Positions 9,041 to 17,124 of a stretch of 64,000 nt of DNA are shown here, one piece after another (positions within the stretch are counted from its first letter, which is position 1; each line of letters opens with the position of its first letter). Position numbers and translations under genes: made by a program. The DNA is from Bacteroidota bacterium (GTDB lineage Bacteria > Bacteroidota > Bacteroidia > Chitinophagales > LD1). The notes under the pieces are model-generated. The model was given only the letters and a program-made list of their open reading frames with translations, was not told the origin of the DNA and did not search any database. The stretch is from the NCBI GenBank assembly GCA_018267365.1, contig JAFDYQ010000016.1:1-64000 (forward strand). Direction: 5' to 3'.

Positions 9041-9931
9041 TTATATAGCAGATGCTTGAGGCCGTATCCAGTGGTCCCGGAAATATGGGATGTCTTTTCT
9101 ACACTCCCGCTCCCGCTGTATCATGGCATAGATCTCCTCAGGGCTCACCACCGGCACAGGATAGTCAAACCGACCTGTCAGCACACCTATCAGCGGGCGC
9201 TCACCTATATTGTGATACCTGAGAAAAAAATCGTCAGGCATCGCAAATCTCTCCAGCTGATCATCGGTCTGCGCCGCGCCTCTGTAGTGAAATGTGAGCT
9301 GCGCCGCTGCAGAGGTGACCCCATAGGCTATGACCACCCGCGCCCTGTCGGTTCTATTGGCAGATGATGCATGTATGACGGCATGGTTCAGCACAAAGGC
9401 CTGTCCGGGCTGCATGGGTACAGTGAGCATATGCTCCCAAAGCACCTGCTCGCTGCCACGGTAGCTCACGGGTATATGACTATTACGCAGTTTATTAAAA
9501 AACAAGTGACTACCTGGCAAGACCCGCAAGGCACCATTATGCTCATCTACCGGCTCCGTAGGTATCCATACGGTCGCTGAGGCATATTGCGACTCATCTA
9601 CTACACTCCAGTCCTGGTGTACATTGACATGTCCCTTTTCACCCGGCGCCTTGCAGAGAAAGGTACTCCCGAGCTTTTTGTAATTTATAAAAGTACTATC
9701 CAGAGGAGGTCCCAGCAGAGCATCCATCTCTGCAAATATTTCCTTTTTGATCTGCTCGTCTACCTCTGTAGCACCTGATGAAAATCCGTCGGGGATCTCA
9801 GCATTCAGATCATAGAAGCGCCTCCCCAGGTGCTGCACGATATCCGGTGTAGTGAGATCTATCACTATATACCCATCTCGCTCAAACTGCTCCTGAGCGG
9901 CCACATCTGCAAATAGCTGATTGAGCTTCAT
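9041..9931 (-). CDS. PhyH-family Fe(II)/2OG oxygenase
   Basis: A 296-residue oxygenase of the phytanoyl-CoA dioxygenase family. The iron ligands are visible: His105 and Asp107 in NVHQDWSVVDE and His187 in AVIHASSAN, with Arg198 as the likely 2-oxoglutarate anchor. The middle motif GALRVLPGSH is typical. I place the start at ATG 9931 because MKLNQLFADVAAQEQFERDG aligns with the N-termini of the other PhyH proteins here. An in-frame codon at 10024 would add 31 unconserved residues. No signal peptide is seen, so it acts in the cytosol. It lies directly upstream of an SGNH gene on the same strand. Substrate unknown; hydroxylation of a carrier-bound, lipid or sugar intermediate is likely. Confidence 0.87.
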   Translation of the reverse strand: MKLNQLFADVAAQEQFERDGYIVIDLTTPDIVQHLGRRFYDLNAEIPDGFSSGATEVDEQIKKEIFAEMDALLGPPLDSTFINYKKLGSTFLCKAPGEKGHVNVHQDWSVVDESQYASATVWIPTEPVDEHNGALRVLPGSHLFFNKLRNSHIPVSYRGSEQVLWEHMLTVPMQPGQAFVLNHAVIHASSANRTDRARVVIAYGVTSAAAQLTFHYRGAAQTDDQLERFAMPDDFFLRYHNIGERPLIGVLTGRFDYPVPVVSPEEIYAMIQRERECRKDIPYFRDHWIRPQASAI

Positions 9932-10034
9932 TCTATCCGAAAAATAGGTAATTATTCTATATTTTGCTGGGTATACGGGTGGCTCTGCATCACGAGATAC
10001 GGATGATACAGCCACCTGCTTCACGATCTCAAAA

Positions 10035-11753
10035 ATGCTACATTCATCACCATGCCGCAGGTCTTTATTTCTTATCGCCCTGCTGGTGACTGCGGTTTGC
10101 TTCCTCTTTACTTACCTATACTACGGCTTTTTCTACGTAGAATATGAGGGAATGTTTGATAGCTTCTACAGTGGGCGCCTGACGGGAGGCATGCCATTTC
10201 GGTCTGTCTACTTTCTGGGCAATATAGGCACATCTCATGTGTATTCTATGCTTTATCAATTATACCCTGGTATAGAATGGATCTCGTGGTTTCTATATAG
10301 TTATCTTTTTTTATCCTGTCTGCTCACGATTTATATCATACTTTGTATTGTGGTAGACAAGGCGGGTGCCGGCATGGGCATCATCGTATCTGTGCTCGTT
10401 TATTTTTTAGTTTTTGCAGACTCTAATATTCATTTTCTTTTTACGCGTGTCTCCTATATGCTGGCGGGATCCTCATTGCTGGGTTTGGTCTATTTTTTTG
10501 GAGCACCGGGATCCATCAGCAGACGCAAAATATTATTTACCCTGCTCTGTGGCGGCTTTGTACTTGGCACGCTGACCAGGTCCGAATCTGCTACTGCCGT
10601 ACTCCTGCAGGTGGCTGTCTTTGGCTTCTTTTATATAAAGAATGTGCGCCAGTTTGTCTCGGTATTTCTTTTTCCCGTGCTATTTCTCGGAGTAGTTTTG
10701 GCCGCTATAGCATATGACCTCAGCACCACACCATACTTTTACAAGCAGGTCGAGCCCGATATAGAGGCACAGTTTACTGACCGGGAAAACGCAGTACCTC
10801 TCTCACAGATGCACAGCTATAGAGATACCGCAAAGTGGGAAATCGTAAAAAATATCATCTGGGTGGATCCCGGCGTGCTGACCCCATCCTATATGCGCTC
10901 ACTCATCCTGCCGGAGCGCCCCCTTTATACAGATGTACGCCAGTGGAGCCGGGTCCGGGGGGCCATGACAGGCATGGCGGCAAGGTTTTGGTATCTGTGC
11001 CTGATCTCATGCCTGCTCAGCCTCGCACTGCTGATACGCCGGTGGCCGCAGTCTGCATGGGACCTCCTGCAGTGGTTATTGTTAGCCGTGTCATTCTGGA
11101 TACTCATAGCCATGCAGACCTATACTGACAAAGTCAATGACAGGTCTTTCCTCCCTTTGCTAGATATTTTTATTCTTGCGCAGCTCATAGCAGTCTTGCC
11201 GGCACTGCTCACACAGCGGCGTATGATACCATTGGTCCTGGTGGGCCTAACCCTATTTATGATCCATATGTCACGCCTGTCTGCAGAGGCCGATACGCTG
11301 AGCCGGTATCGTGCTGCATACCGCAGAAATCTCGCCACCATCACTCATGTGGCAGGTGGCAAGGTTCTGGCGGTCAATTCCTCCTCCTGCGATTACCTCT
11401 TTTTGAGCAATGAACCTTTTCACTCATTTGATTTCTCTGCCTTCTGCAAGGTCTATGTCACTGATGGATTCAATATACCATTCCTGCCATACTACCGCAG
11501 GTATCTGGAGCGCGAGTGCAGGTGTGATATAGCAGCCTTTCCGTCTTTCTGGGATTATCTCAGGTCTCATCATCAGGATGTCGTGATCGTGTCTACCCCC
11601 CGCCATCTATCTGTACTCAGATCTTATATGGAGGCTATACACGATTATTCCCTGCCTGTATCAGCAGATACAGGCACGACCCTCCTGACGCTGCAAAAAA
11701 GTGACACGCGCGATATCTCAGATAGCCTGCAGATATATCACCTGGGTCATTAG
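10035..11753 (+). CDS. Polytopic membrane protein, paralogue of the 40467 gene
   Basis: A 572-residue integral membrane protein with about ten to twelve hydrophobic segments in the first 400 residues and a soluble C-terminal region of about 150 residues. It is clearly related to the protein at 40467-42173. Both have YVEYE or VVDDY-type acidic residues after the first helix, an RSESATAVLL or RPESSIGTLL motif, a periplasmic-looking stretch with Q(V/I)EP(D/E)IE, a TPSYMRSLILP or SPAYMRSILLP motif, and a C-terminal C-R/G-CD segment. The layout is GT-C-like (an acidic motif in the first extracytoplasmic loop), so a lipid-linked sugar or acyl transferase is possible. I do not recognise a named family. 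It is divergent from the PhyH gene and convergent with wzt, ending 4 bases before it. Confidence 0.6.
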   Translation: MLHSSPCRRSLFLIALLVTAVCFLFTYLYYGFFYVEYEGMFDSFYSGRLTGGMPFRSVYFLGNIGTSHVYSMLYQLYPGIEWISWFLYSYLFLSCLLTIYIILCIVVDKAGAGMGIIVSVLVYFLVFADSNIHFLFTRVSYMLAGSSLLGLVYFFGAPGSISRRKILFTLLCGGFVLGTLTRSESATAVLLQVAVFGFFYIKNVRQFVSVFLFPVLFLGVVLAAIAYDLSTTPYFYKQVEPDIEAQFTDRENAVPLSQMHSYRDTAKWEIVKNIIWVDPGVLTPSYMRSLILPERPLYTDVRQWSRVRGAMTGMAARFWYLCLISCLLSLALLIRRWPQSAWDLLQWLLLAVSFWILIAMQTYTDKVNDRSFLPLLDIFILAQLIAVLPALLTQRRMIPLVLVGLTLFMIHMSRLSAEADTLSRYRAAYRRNLATITHVAGGKVLAVNSSSCDYLFLSNEPFHSFDFSAFCKVYVTDGFNIPFLPYYRRYLERECRCDIAAFPSFWDYLRSHHQDVVIVSTPRHLSVLRSYMEAIHDYSLPVSADTGTTLLTLQKSDTRDISDSLQIYHLGH

Positions 11754-11757
11754 CCTT

Positions 11758-13053
11758 TTATACTGCTGCTATAGCGGTGATCTGCCAGGCCAGGCCAGGC
11801 CTGAGGGCACCCTTGCCGGGGTCACTGATGTAGTCTGTATAGGAGGGATGTGGCGTCACTGTAAAGTTCAATTTCTCCGAAAAGCGTATTCCCTCCTCAG
11901 ACGTGGCTGTCCACTCTCCTGTCTCCACACCAAAGCGCGGAAACAAATAATATTTACCGGGTATGAGCCAGCCGGCAGGTATCTCACAGCTGATCTCCAT
12001 GAGACCCTCCGCATCTTTCCATCCCCTGCTCAGATCTTTATTTTCAGTATTATTCAGCAGGTGCCCCACCATTACCGACTGATGAAACACGTCCTGCAGA
12101 AAGAAAAAAGCACCGACCTGCACTCCCTTTTTCTTTTTATCTATGATAAACCTGAGTTTTACAGGGCCGGTATTATAGATAGGCTCTCCCTTTGCAGCCC
12201 CTGTCACAGATAGCTCGCGTATAGAGAAAGCTTCATTGCCCGGTGCATGGTCTGCCTCCCACACCAGATCTATATTGCCATTTTGCTCTTTGTGCGCCGG
12301 ACTGCCAGATCCTTCTATATCTACTACCAGCTTGCGCCGGTCATAGTTGTCCTGGTGCATCGAGAAATATTCTCCCAGTACAAATGCCGGCCTATCGTAT
12401 TTTTTTACTGCCCCACCGTCTAGCCAGAGGCACTTGGTGCTGAGCTCCAGCACTTCATTCCTGTTGTGCGATACAAAGAGAATGGTCCTGCCCTCGGCAG
12501 CGAGCCGCTGCAGCATCTCCTGGCACTTCAGGCGAAATCCCTCATCCCCTACTGACAATACTTCGTCCAATAGCAGGATATCCGCATGCAGATGAAAAGC
12601 TACTGCAAAAGCCAGACGCAGAAACATACCGCTGCTATATATCTTTACCGGCTGGTCAAAAAAAGCTTCTATTTCACTAAAAGAACATATCTCGGCCTGC
12701 CGCCGGGCAAACTCTCCGGATGGGACACCCTGTAGCCTCAGATGCATGGTCACATTTTCGCGTCCCGTGAGGTCAGGGTGAAAGTTGGTGCCTATATCCA
12801 ATATGGATGCTACTGAGCCATAAAATCGTACCTCTCCCGCGCTCGGCCGGGTGATCTGGCTGAGCACCTTGAGCAGTGTGCTCTTGCCGGACCCATTGCT
12901 GCCTATGATGCCCACCACGTCTCCCTTGTGTACCTCCAGAGATAGGTCGCGCAGCGCATGAAATTCCGAGTCTCCGCCGGGCAGAGAGCCTTCGGTTTTC
13001 AGCTTATATTTCTTGCTGAGGTTTTGTATGATTATAGCAGGTGTACTGGTCAT
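11758..13053 (-). CDS. wzt: O-antigen/polysaccharide ABC transporter ATPase with C-terminal recognition domain (Wzt)
   Basis: A 431-residue ATPase. The nucleotide-binding domain has Walker A GSNGSGKST (residues 51-59), the Wzt-type signature YSSGMFLRL (from 139) in place of LSGGQ, and Walker B LLLDE (160-164). Residues from about 250 to the end form an extra beta-rich domain like Wzt-C, which in known O-antigen exporters binds the modified non-reducing end of the glycan before export. It pairs with the Wzm-like permease at 52499-53314, oddly about 40 kb away. The gene is divergent from the GT2 at 13272 across a 218-base region rich in inverted repeats. Confidence 0.9.
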   Translation of the reverse strand: MTSTPAIIIQNLSKKYKLKTEGSLPGGDSEFHALRDLSLEVHKGDVVGIIGSNGSGKSTLLKVLSQITRPSAGEVRFYGSVASILDIGTNFHPDLTGRENVTMHLRLQGVPSGEFARRQAEICSFSEIEAFFDQPVKIYSSGMFLRLAFAVAFHLHADILLLDEVLSVGDEGFRLKCQEMLQRLAAEGRTILFVSHNRNEVLELSTKCLWLDGGAVKKYDRPAFVLGEYFSMHQDNYDRRKLVVDIEGSGSPAHKEQNGNIDLVWEADHAPGNEAFSIRELSVTGAAKGEPIYNTGPVKLRFIIDKKKKGVQVGAFFFLQDVFHQSVMVGHLLNNTENKDLSRGWKDAEGLMEISCEIPAGWLIPGKYYLFPRFGVETGEWTATSEEGIRFSEKLNFTVTPHPSYTDYISDPGKGALRPGLAWQITAIAAV

Positions 13054-13229
13054 GTATCGTAGCAGCTTTACAATTTTACAGCTTCTTTTGCACTTCTGCC
13101 GTTTTCATCGGAGCAGCGGGTGACAGGCTATACGTCATACGGTTGAATGAAGTATGACTACGCTGCTTTTATTTCCGTCTAAGAAGGCCGTAGTCTTCGC
13201 AAATTGAAAAATATTAAGAATCTTGCTCA

Positions 13230-13253
13230 TAGCTTTGAGGCTTTCACCTCAAA
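13230..13253 (+). promoter_or_regulatory. Candidate promoter with overlapping inverted repeat
   Basis: TAGCTTTG at 13230-13237 matches the Bacteroidota -7 consensus and lies 34 bases before the GT2 start. A possible -33 TTG is at 13204-13206, a slightly long spacing of 23. A perfect 7-bp inverted repeat, TTTGAGG and CCTCAAA, at 13234-13253 overlaps the -7 element and could be an operator. The same 218-base divergent region holds two further 7-bp inverted repeats (GTCATAC at 13134 with its complement at 13152; GACTACG at 13156 with its complement at 13189). Confidence 0.35.
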
Positions 13254-13271
13254 TTTTGCAGCGGCTATCTT

Positions 13272-14051
13272 ATGCTCCCTGACCGATCGGAAGAAATAGA
13301 GTTAAGTATCGTGATGCCCTGTCTGAATGAAGCAGGCACACTGAGGAGCTGTATAGAAAAAGCTAAAAGCTATCTGGCTACCAGCGGCGTGAGTGGAGAG
13401 ATCATCATAGGTGACAATGGCAGCACTGATGGCTCCCAGCAGATAGCACGGGACTGCGGCGTGACGGTAGTAGAGACTCCTGAGCGCGGCTACGGCAGGG
13501 CCCTGATGGGTGCTTTCAGAGCGGCGCGTGGGCAGTATATCGTGATGGGAGACTCCGATGATAGCTATGACTTCAGCCAGATAGACCCCTTTGTGGTCAA
13601 GCTCAGAGAGGGTTATGACCTGATCATTGGAAATAGATTTAAGGGAGAGATCAAGCCCAATGCTATGCCTATGATGAATAAGTATGTGGGCAATCCGGTA
13701 CTATCCACTCTTGGCCGTTTATTTATCCGTGGAGAGATAGGAGATTTTCATTGCGGCCTCAGAGCCTTCCGGCGCCGGGCGCTGCTCGACCTGCACCTTA
13801 CCACCACAGGTATGGAGTTTGCCTCGGAGATGATAGTAGCTGCCTCCATCCATCATCTCCGTATCACAGAGGTGCCGGTAGTGCTCTCTCCGGACGGCAG
13901 GGGCAGGCCTTCGCATCTGCGTCCATGGCAGGACGGCTGGCGGCACCTCAGATTTCTGCTCTCTCACAGCCCCGGGCCACTTATTCTTATACACGAGCTA
14001 CTCTTTATGGTAGGAGGCTTGATGCGAAGGCTTCTGAACCTCTTTAAATGA
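13272..14051 (+). CDS. GT2 glycosyltransferase, dolichyl-phosphate-mannose-synthase-like
   Basis: A 259-residue soluble GT2 enzyme. The motifs are LSIVMPCLNEAGTL at the N-terminus, IGDNGSTDGS for the nucleotide site, and MGDSDDSYDF for the metal site. The middle DFHCGLRAFRRRALLDL segment is the one usual in polyprenyl-phosphate sugar synthases. Unlike the GT2 at 5541 it has no paired C-terminal membrane helices, only a modestly hydrophobic end (LILIHELLFMVGGLM). It probably makes a lipid-phosphate sugar or adds a sugar to a lipid-linked acceptor on the cytosolic face. It is followed after 112 bases by the JmjC-like oxygenase on the same strand. Confidence 0.85.
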   Translation: MLPDRSEEIELSIVMPCLNEAGTLRSCIEKAKSYLATSGVSGEIIIGDNGSTDGSQQIARDCGVTVVETPERGYGRALMGAFRAARGQYIVMGDSDDSYDFSQIDPFVVKLREGYDLIIGNRFKGEIKPNAMPMMNKYVGNPVLSTLGRLFIRGEIGDFHCGLRAFRRRALLDLHLTTTGMEFASEMIVAASIHHLRITEVPVVLSPDGRGRPSHLRPWQDGWRHLRFLLSHSPGPLILIHELLFMVGGLMRRLLNLFK

Positions 14052-14163
14052 ACAGAAACCGATATCTCCGGGCCACTTTTGTATCTCCTCACCGCGCGCT
14101 GCAGACGAAATTTTTTTAGTAATATTGAAAAGATCATAAATCCCCTGATTCAAATCTCGCCAC

Positions 14164-15165
14164 ATGAAGCCGAGCAATATCAAAACCAGTCAATGGCTGC
14201 AATACAATCTTCTCTTTTTAGCCGAGCACATCCTGGGTGAAGAGTGGTATCAAAAGGCCTTTGGGAATACAGAAAAAAAACTCTACAAAGAAATAGAAGA
14301 GTACGCCTCGCAGCATCCCAATACTGACAATTTCAGGATCATAGAGTATAAAAAAGGAGAGTATACAGATCCGGTAAAGGATGATCACTGCCCTATCGTA
14401 TTTCGCGGTGCAGCATCTGACTGGCCCTGCCAGGGCAAGTGGAACTTTGACTACTTCAAAGAAAAATACGGACACGAAGAGGTGACCCTCGTCAATAATC
14501 CCGGCCTCATCAAAGATACAGACCAGGCTTATGACATTGTCAAGTTTAGTGAGTATATAGATAATATGAAGCAAGGCTCAAAGCGCTATCTCAAATTTTC
14601 ACGTATTGTAGACGAGCAGTCAGACCTGCGTGAGGATTTCGATTATAGCTGGCTGCGCAAGTTTCGTCCGGGTGGTGCACAAAACGACCTGAATTATTTT
14701 TTTATGGGAGGCAAGAACACCATGACACCGATACATGATGGTTTTGCCATTACGATATTTGTACAGATAGAGGGCATCAAGCGCTGGGTCTTTTATCCTA
14801 CCAATCACCGCCTTTTCATCGGTGTGAGGCCGCGCAGGTACAATTATTTCTATAGTGATGCAGACCCTTACAAACTGGATGACCCTAAGTACCCGCTACT
14901 CAAGCTGGCACAGCGCACTGAGGTGCTTCTGTACCCCGGAGATGTATTGTACTTCCCATCTCTGGTATGGCACCAGGTAGAGAATGTGACTGATAGTATC
15001 GGCGTGGCCTACAAGTTTGCTACACTCAAAGCGGGATTTACTTCTTCCAAAATGTTATTTCTTTGCTTTCTGCTGGCTACCAAACCTCCGCTCATCAATA
15101 CATTCCTGCCTTGGAAAAAAGATATCCTGGAATATAAAAAGCCCAAAAAGGCCGCTACTGCCTGA
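14164..15165 (+). CDS. JmjC-like cupin (Cupin_8) Fe(II)/2OG enzyme homologue with altered iron motif
   Basis: A 333-residue protein with the JmjC/Cupin_8 layout: an N-terminal PIVFRGAASDWPC segment, then NTMTPIHDGFAITIF, then QIEGIKRWVFYP, then PGDVLYFPSLVWHQVEN. It probably belongs to the FIH-like hydroxylases that act on proteins or small molecules. His191 and His270 match two of the three iron ligands. The usual HxD carboxylate position is Gly193 (the sequence is H-D-G); the neighbouring Asp192 is one residue early. This could mean a changed iron site, a halogenase-like open coordination position, or loss of activity. The C-terminus has a hydrophobic stretch (KMLFLCFLLATKPPLI), possibly a membrane contact. 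It is convergent with the LpxO/AspH-like gene, 34 bases away. Confidence 0.78.
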   Translation: MKPSNIKTSQWLQYNLLFLAEHILGEEWYQKAFGNTEKKLYKEIEEYASQHPNTDNFRIIEYKKGEYTDPVKDDHCPIVFRGAASDWPCQGKWNFDYFKEKYGHEEVTLVNNPGLIKDTDQAYDIVKFSEYIDNMKQGSKRYLKFSRIVDEQSDLREDFDYSWLRKFRPGGAQNDLNYFFMGGKNTMTPIHDGFAITIFVQIEGIKRWVFYPTNHRLFIGVRPRRYNYFYSDADPYKLDDPKYPLLKLAQRTEVLLYPGDVLYFPSLVWHQVENVTDSIGVAYKFATLKAGFTSSKMLFLCFLLATKPPLINTFLPWKKDILEYKKPKKAATA

Positions 15166-15199
15166 CAGCAGAGGAAAGGCTCCGCTGCGAGTCCCTTGT

Positions 15200-15979
15200 C
15201 TACAAAAAAAGCTTTAACCGCCGCTGCACAGGCAGCAGAAACCACCAAAGAGTCGAAAATAGGGCACAAGACAGGCTCGCTATAAACTCCGGCATATGAC
15301 GCAGGACCCCCAGGCGCTTATATAGAAAAATATAGGTCTGGCTGCCGAGTGTCTTGCGACATATCTCTACCTGCCGGTCGGCCAGTACCTCAGGGACAAA
15401 ATCTACGATTAGTACATAGCGTTTGTGGTCTGAGCGGTTCCACGCCAGATGTCGCTGCACTATCGTGAATGCCATGACCTCACCATCTGCCCAGCCCTGT
15501 GCCTCCTCACCCACCTGCAGCGCTATAGCAGGATATGGCTCCGGTACTATCAAGCCCACATGAGCCCGTATCACCCCATTGGTATCTCCGTAGTGCGGCT
15601 TTATCTCGGTATGTGGGGAGAGCACACTGATCGTCACGGTAGTGATATTGGGTATGCGATCAGTGAGCGCAGTCAGTAGCGGAAATTTCTCTCTGTTTTT
15701 GTGAAAGAGCACCATGTAGCTCATCAGATTGATAGTGCTCCAGTCAGTGCCACTCACCTGTGCCGGAGAGTAGGACCCCATACCCTTTATATTACCACGC
15801 TCGCGCTCATAGGCCAGTATCTCATCTCTTATTGCCTGCCAGTTCTCCTTTAGCGGATCTAGCTCCGGAAACCATTCCGGTGGATAGAAGTTGGGCAAGC
15901 GGCCGTGATACTCCTCTTTAGGTGGTCTGAGGTAGACCAGTTCCTCTCCTGCGGGCCAAGTGAACTTCTGGATAGTCAT
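15200..15979 (-). CDS. Aspartyl/asparaginyl beta-hydroxylase-family Fe(II)/2OG enzyme (AspH/LpxO-like)
   Basis: A 259-residue member of the Asp_Arg_Hydrox family, one of three in the window. Core residues are His129 in KPHYGDTNG, Arg138 and His140 in RAHVGL, His177 in RHLAWN, and Arg187 in KRYVL. AspH-type enzymes bind iron with only two histidines, here His129 and His177. The family includes AspH, which modifies protein side chains, and LpxO, which hydroxylates a lipid A acyl chain. The closest relative here is the protein at 34682, with a shared PEWFPEL-PLK--W-AIRDEIL block. The C-terminus is a hydrophobic stretch ending WFLLPVQRRLKLFL, a tail shared by all three copies and possibly a membrane anchor. 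Substrate unknown; a lipid or lipid-linked acceptor fits the tail. Confidence 0.85.
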   Translation of the reverse strand: MTIQKFTWPAGEELVYLRPPKEEYHGRLPNFYPPEWFPELDPLKENWQAIRDEILAYERERGNIKGMGSYSPAQVSGTDWSTINLMSYMVLFHKNREKFPLLTALTDRIPNITTVTISVLSPHTEIKPHYGDTNGVIRAHVGLIVPEPYPAIALQVGEEAQGWADGEVMAFTIVQRHLAWNRSDHKRYVLIVDFVPEVLADRQVEICRKTLGSQTYIFLYKRLGVLRHMPEFIASLSCALFSTLWWFLLPVQRRLKLFL

Positions 15980-16017
15980 AACCTGTTTTTTGTGAGATAA
16001 ATGGGATCACTACGAAT

Positions 16018-17088
16018 CTAAACATCTGGCGTGATATTTTTTGCTGGCGCTTCGCCGGGCCGCCAGCCATACAGGTACTGGCCATCCCACAGCAGGCAGA
16101 TACCACCGACCACCACCTCCGGTACTAAAAAAGACAAATGGGTGTAGATGCCAAACAGCGCATAGCTTTGGAGCACTGCGTGGTCTGTGGCGGCACCGTG
16201 TATTTTGGCCGCCAGTATCAGCACCAGATACAGGCCGTAGTGCAGCACGCCCACATTGCTCGGGGCAGAAGGTATGAAGGCGATGATCATCATGCTCACT
16301 GCCGTGAGATAGGCCGTGTATACTGATGCTACCGGACCTGAGATGCCTGCCGCCTTTAGCAGCAGAAAGAACTGCAATACATTCAGCAGAAAGGCACCGA
16401 CGCAGAAAAAAAGATATGCTGTCACAAAACCATTCTGCCGTATACCTGCCATTTGCCATGAGGCATATTTGTATATTCTGTATAGAAACCTGCCTGGACG
16501 CCGTAGGGTGCAGACTATGCGCCAAAGAAATTTTTCCAGCAGCACATAGCGCAGCATAAGTAGATATAAAGTACCCAGCAGTACTGCTGCTAAAGCCGTG
16601 TAATAAATGGCCAGGAAAATATAATCTCCCGTAAAAGGGCTGATCGCAAACAGGATACAGGCTATGATTACAAACATTTGTGCATCGAGCCACTTCTCCG
16701 TGATGATAGATGCCACTGCGCTGGCAAAGGGTATCCGCTGGCGGCGTGAGAAGTGCCACGCACGCACAGCATCGCCCAGATTGCCGGGCAGTACGCAGTT
16801 ATAAAAATTACCTATGGAGAGGCTACTGAATGTAGCCGGTTCTTGCCAGTCGCTTCCCCTTTTTAGCCATACTATCTTTGCCCGCATAGATTGAAACCAG
16901 GTAGCGAGTACAAAGGCAAATATGGATCCGGCAAAGTACGTGGCCTCCGTCACGCTCATGCGTATAGATCGCAGCTCCAGGCCACTCTGGTGAATGACGA
17001 GCCAAAGCAATACAGCGCTGATAGCAAACCCTGGTATAGAGCGCAGGCTAAATTTGTCTGAAATGGCCAGGCCGTAGTCAGGCTGCAT
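16018..17088 (-). CDS. Flippase-like integral membrane protein (LPG_synthase_TM family)
   Basis: A 356-residue protein with about eight membrane helices. It has the conserved loop FYNCVLPGNLGDAVRAW and the following EKWLDA helix of the UPF0104/LPG_synthase_TM family, relatives of the MprF membrane domain and of archaeal AglD-associated proteins. Members next to GT2 genes are often proposed to help move or accept lipid-linked sugars. It lacks the soluble MprF synthase domain, so it is not a lysyl-PG synthase. It lies downstream of the DUF1501 gene on the same strand (36-base gap) and upstream of the AspH/LpxO-like gene (38-base gap). Confidence 0.75.
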   Translation of the reverse strand: MQPDYGLAISDKFSLRSIPGFAISAVLLWLVIHQSGLELRSIRMSVTEATYFAGSIFAFVLATWFQSMRAKIVWLKRGSDWQEPATFSSLSIGNFYNCVLPGNLGDAVRAWHFSRRQRIPFASAVASIITEKWLDAQMFVIIACILFAISPFTGDYIFLAIYYTALAAVLLGTLYLLMLRYVLLEKFLWRIVCTLRRPGRFLYRIYKYASWQMAGIRQNGFVTAYLFFCVGAFLLNVLQFFLLLKAAGISGPVASVYTAYLTAVSMMIIAFIPSAPSNVGVLHYGLYLVLILAAKIHGAATDHAVLQSYALFGIYTHLSFLVPEVVVGGICLLWDGQYLYGWRPGEAPAKNITPDV

Positions 17089-17124
17089 GAGAGGTGTGGC
17101 GGCTTTAAATGCCCGGTATGCAAA

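Noticed and set aside
9041..9931. Ectoine hydroxylase (EctD) for this or any other PhyH gene
   Set aside because: No ectABC genes are nearby, and the PhyH proteins diverge from one another too much to share one such function.
15166..15199. Bidirectional terminator between the convergent JmjC-like and AspH-like genes
   Set aside because: No stem longer than 4 bp with a T run can be drawn in the 34 bases.
15200..15979. Naming the AspH-family genes lpxO
   Set aside because: They lack the N-terminal membrane helix of LpxO and have a different C-terminal tail; three diverged copies in one locus do not fit a single lipid A step.
16010..16759. A second long open frame (about 249 codons) overlapping the flippase-like gene on the same strand
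   Set aside because: It lacks any recognisable motif, while the overlapping frame gives a complete, typical eight-helix family member. The open frame is a codon-usage shadow, as are many others on both strands in this GC-richer DNA.
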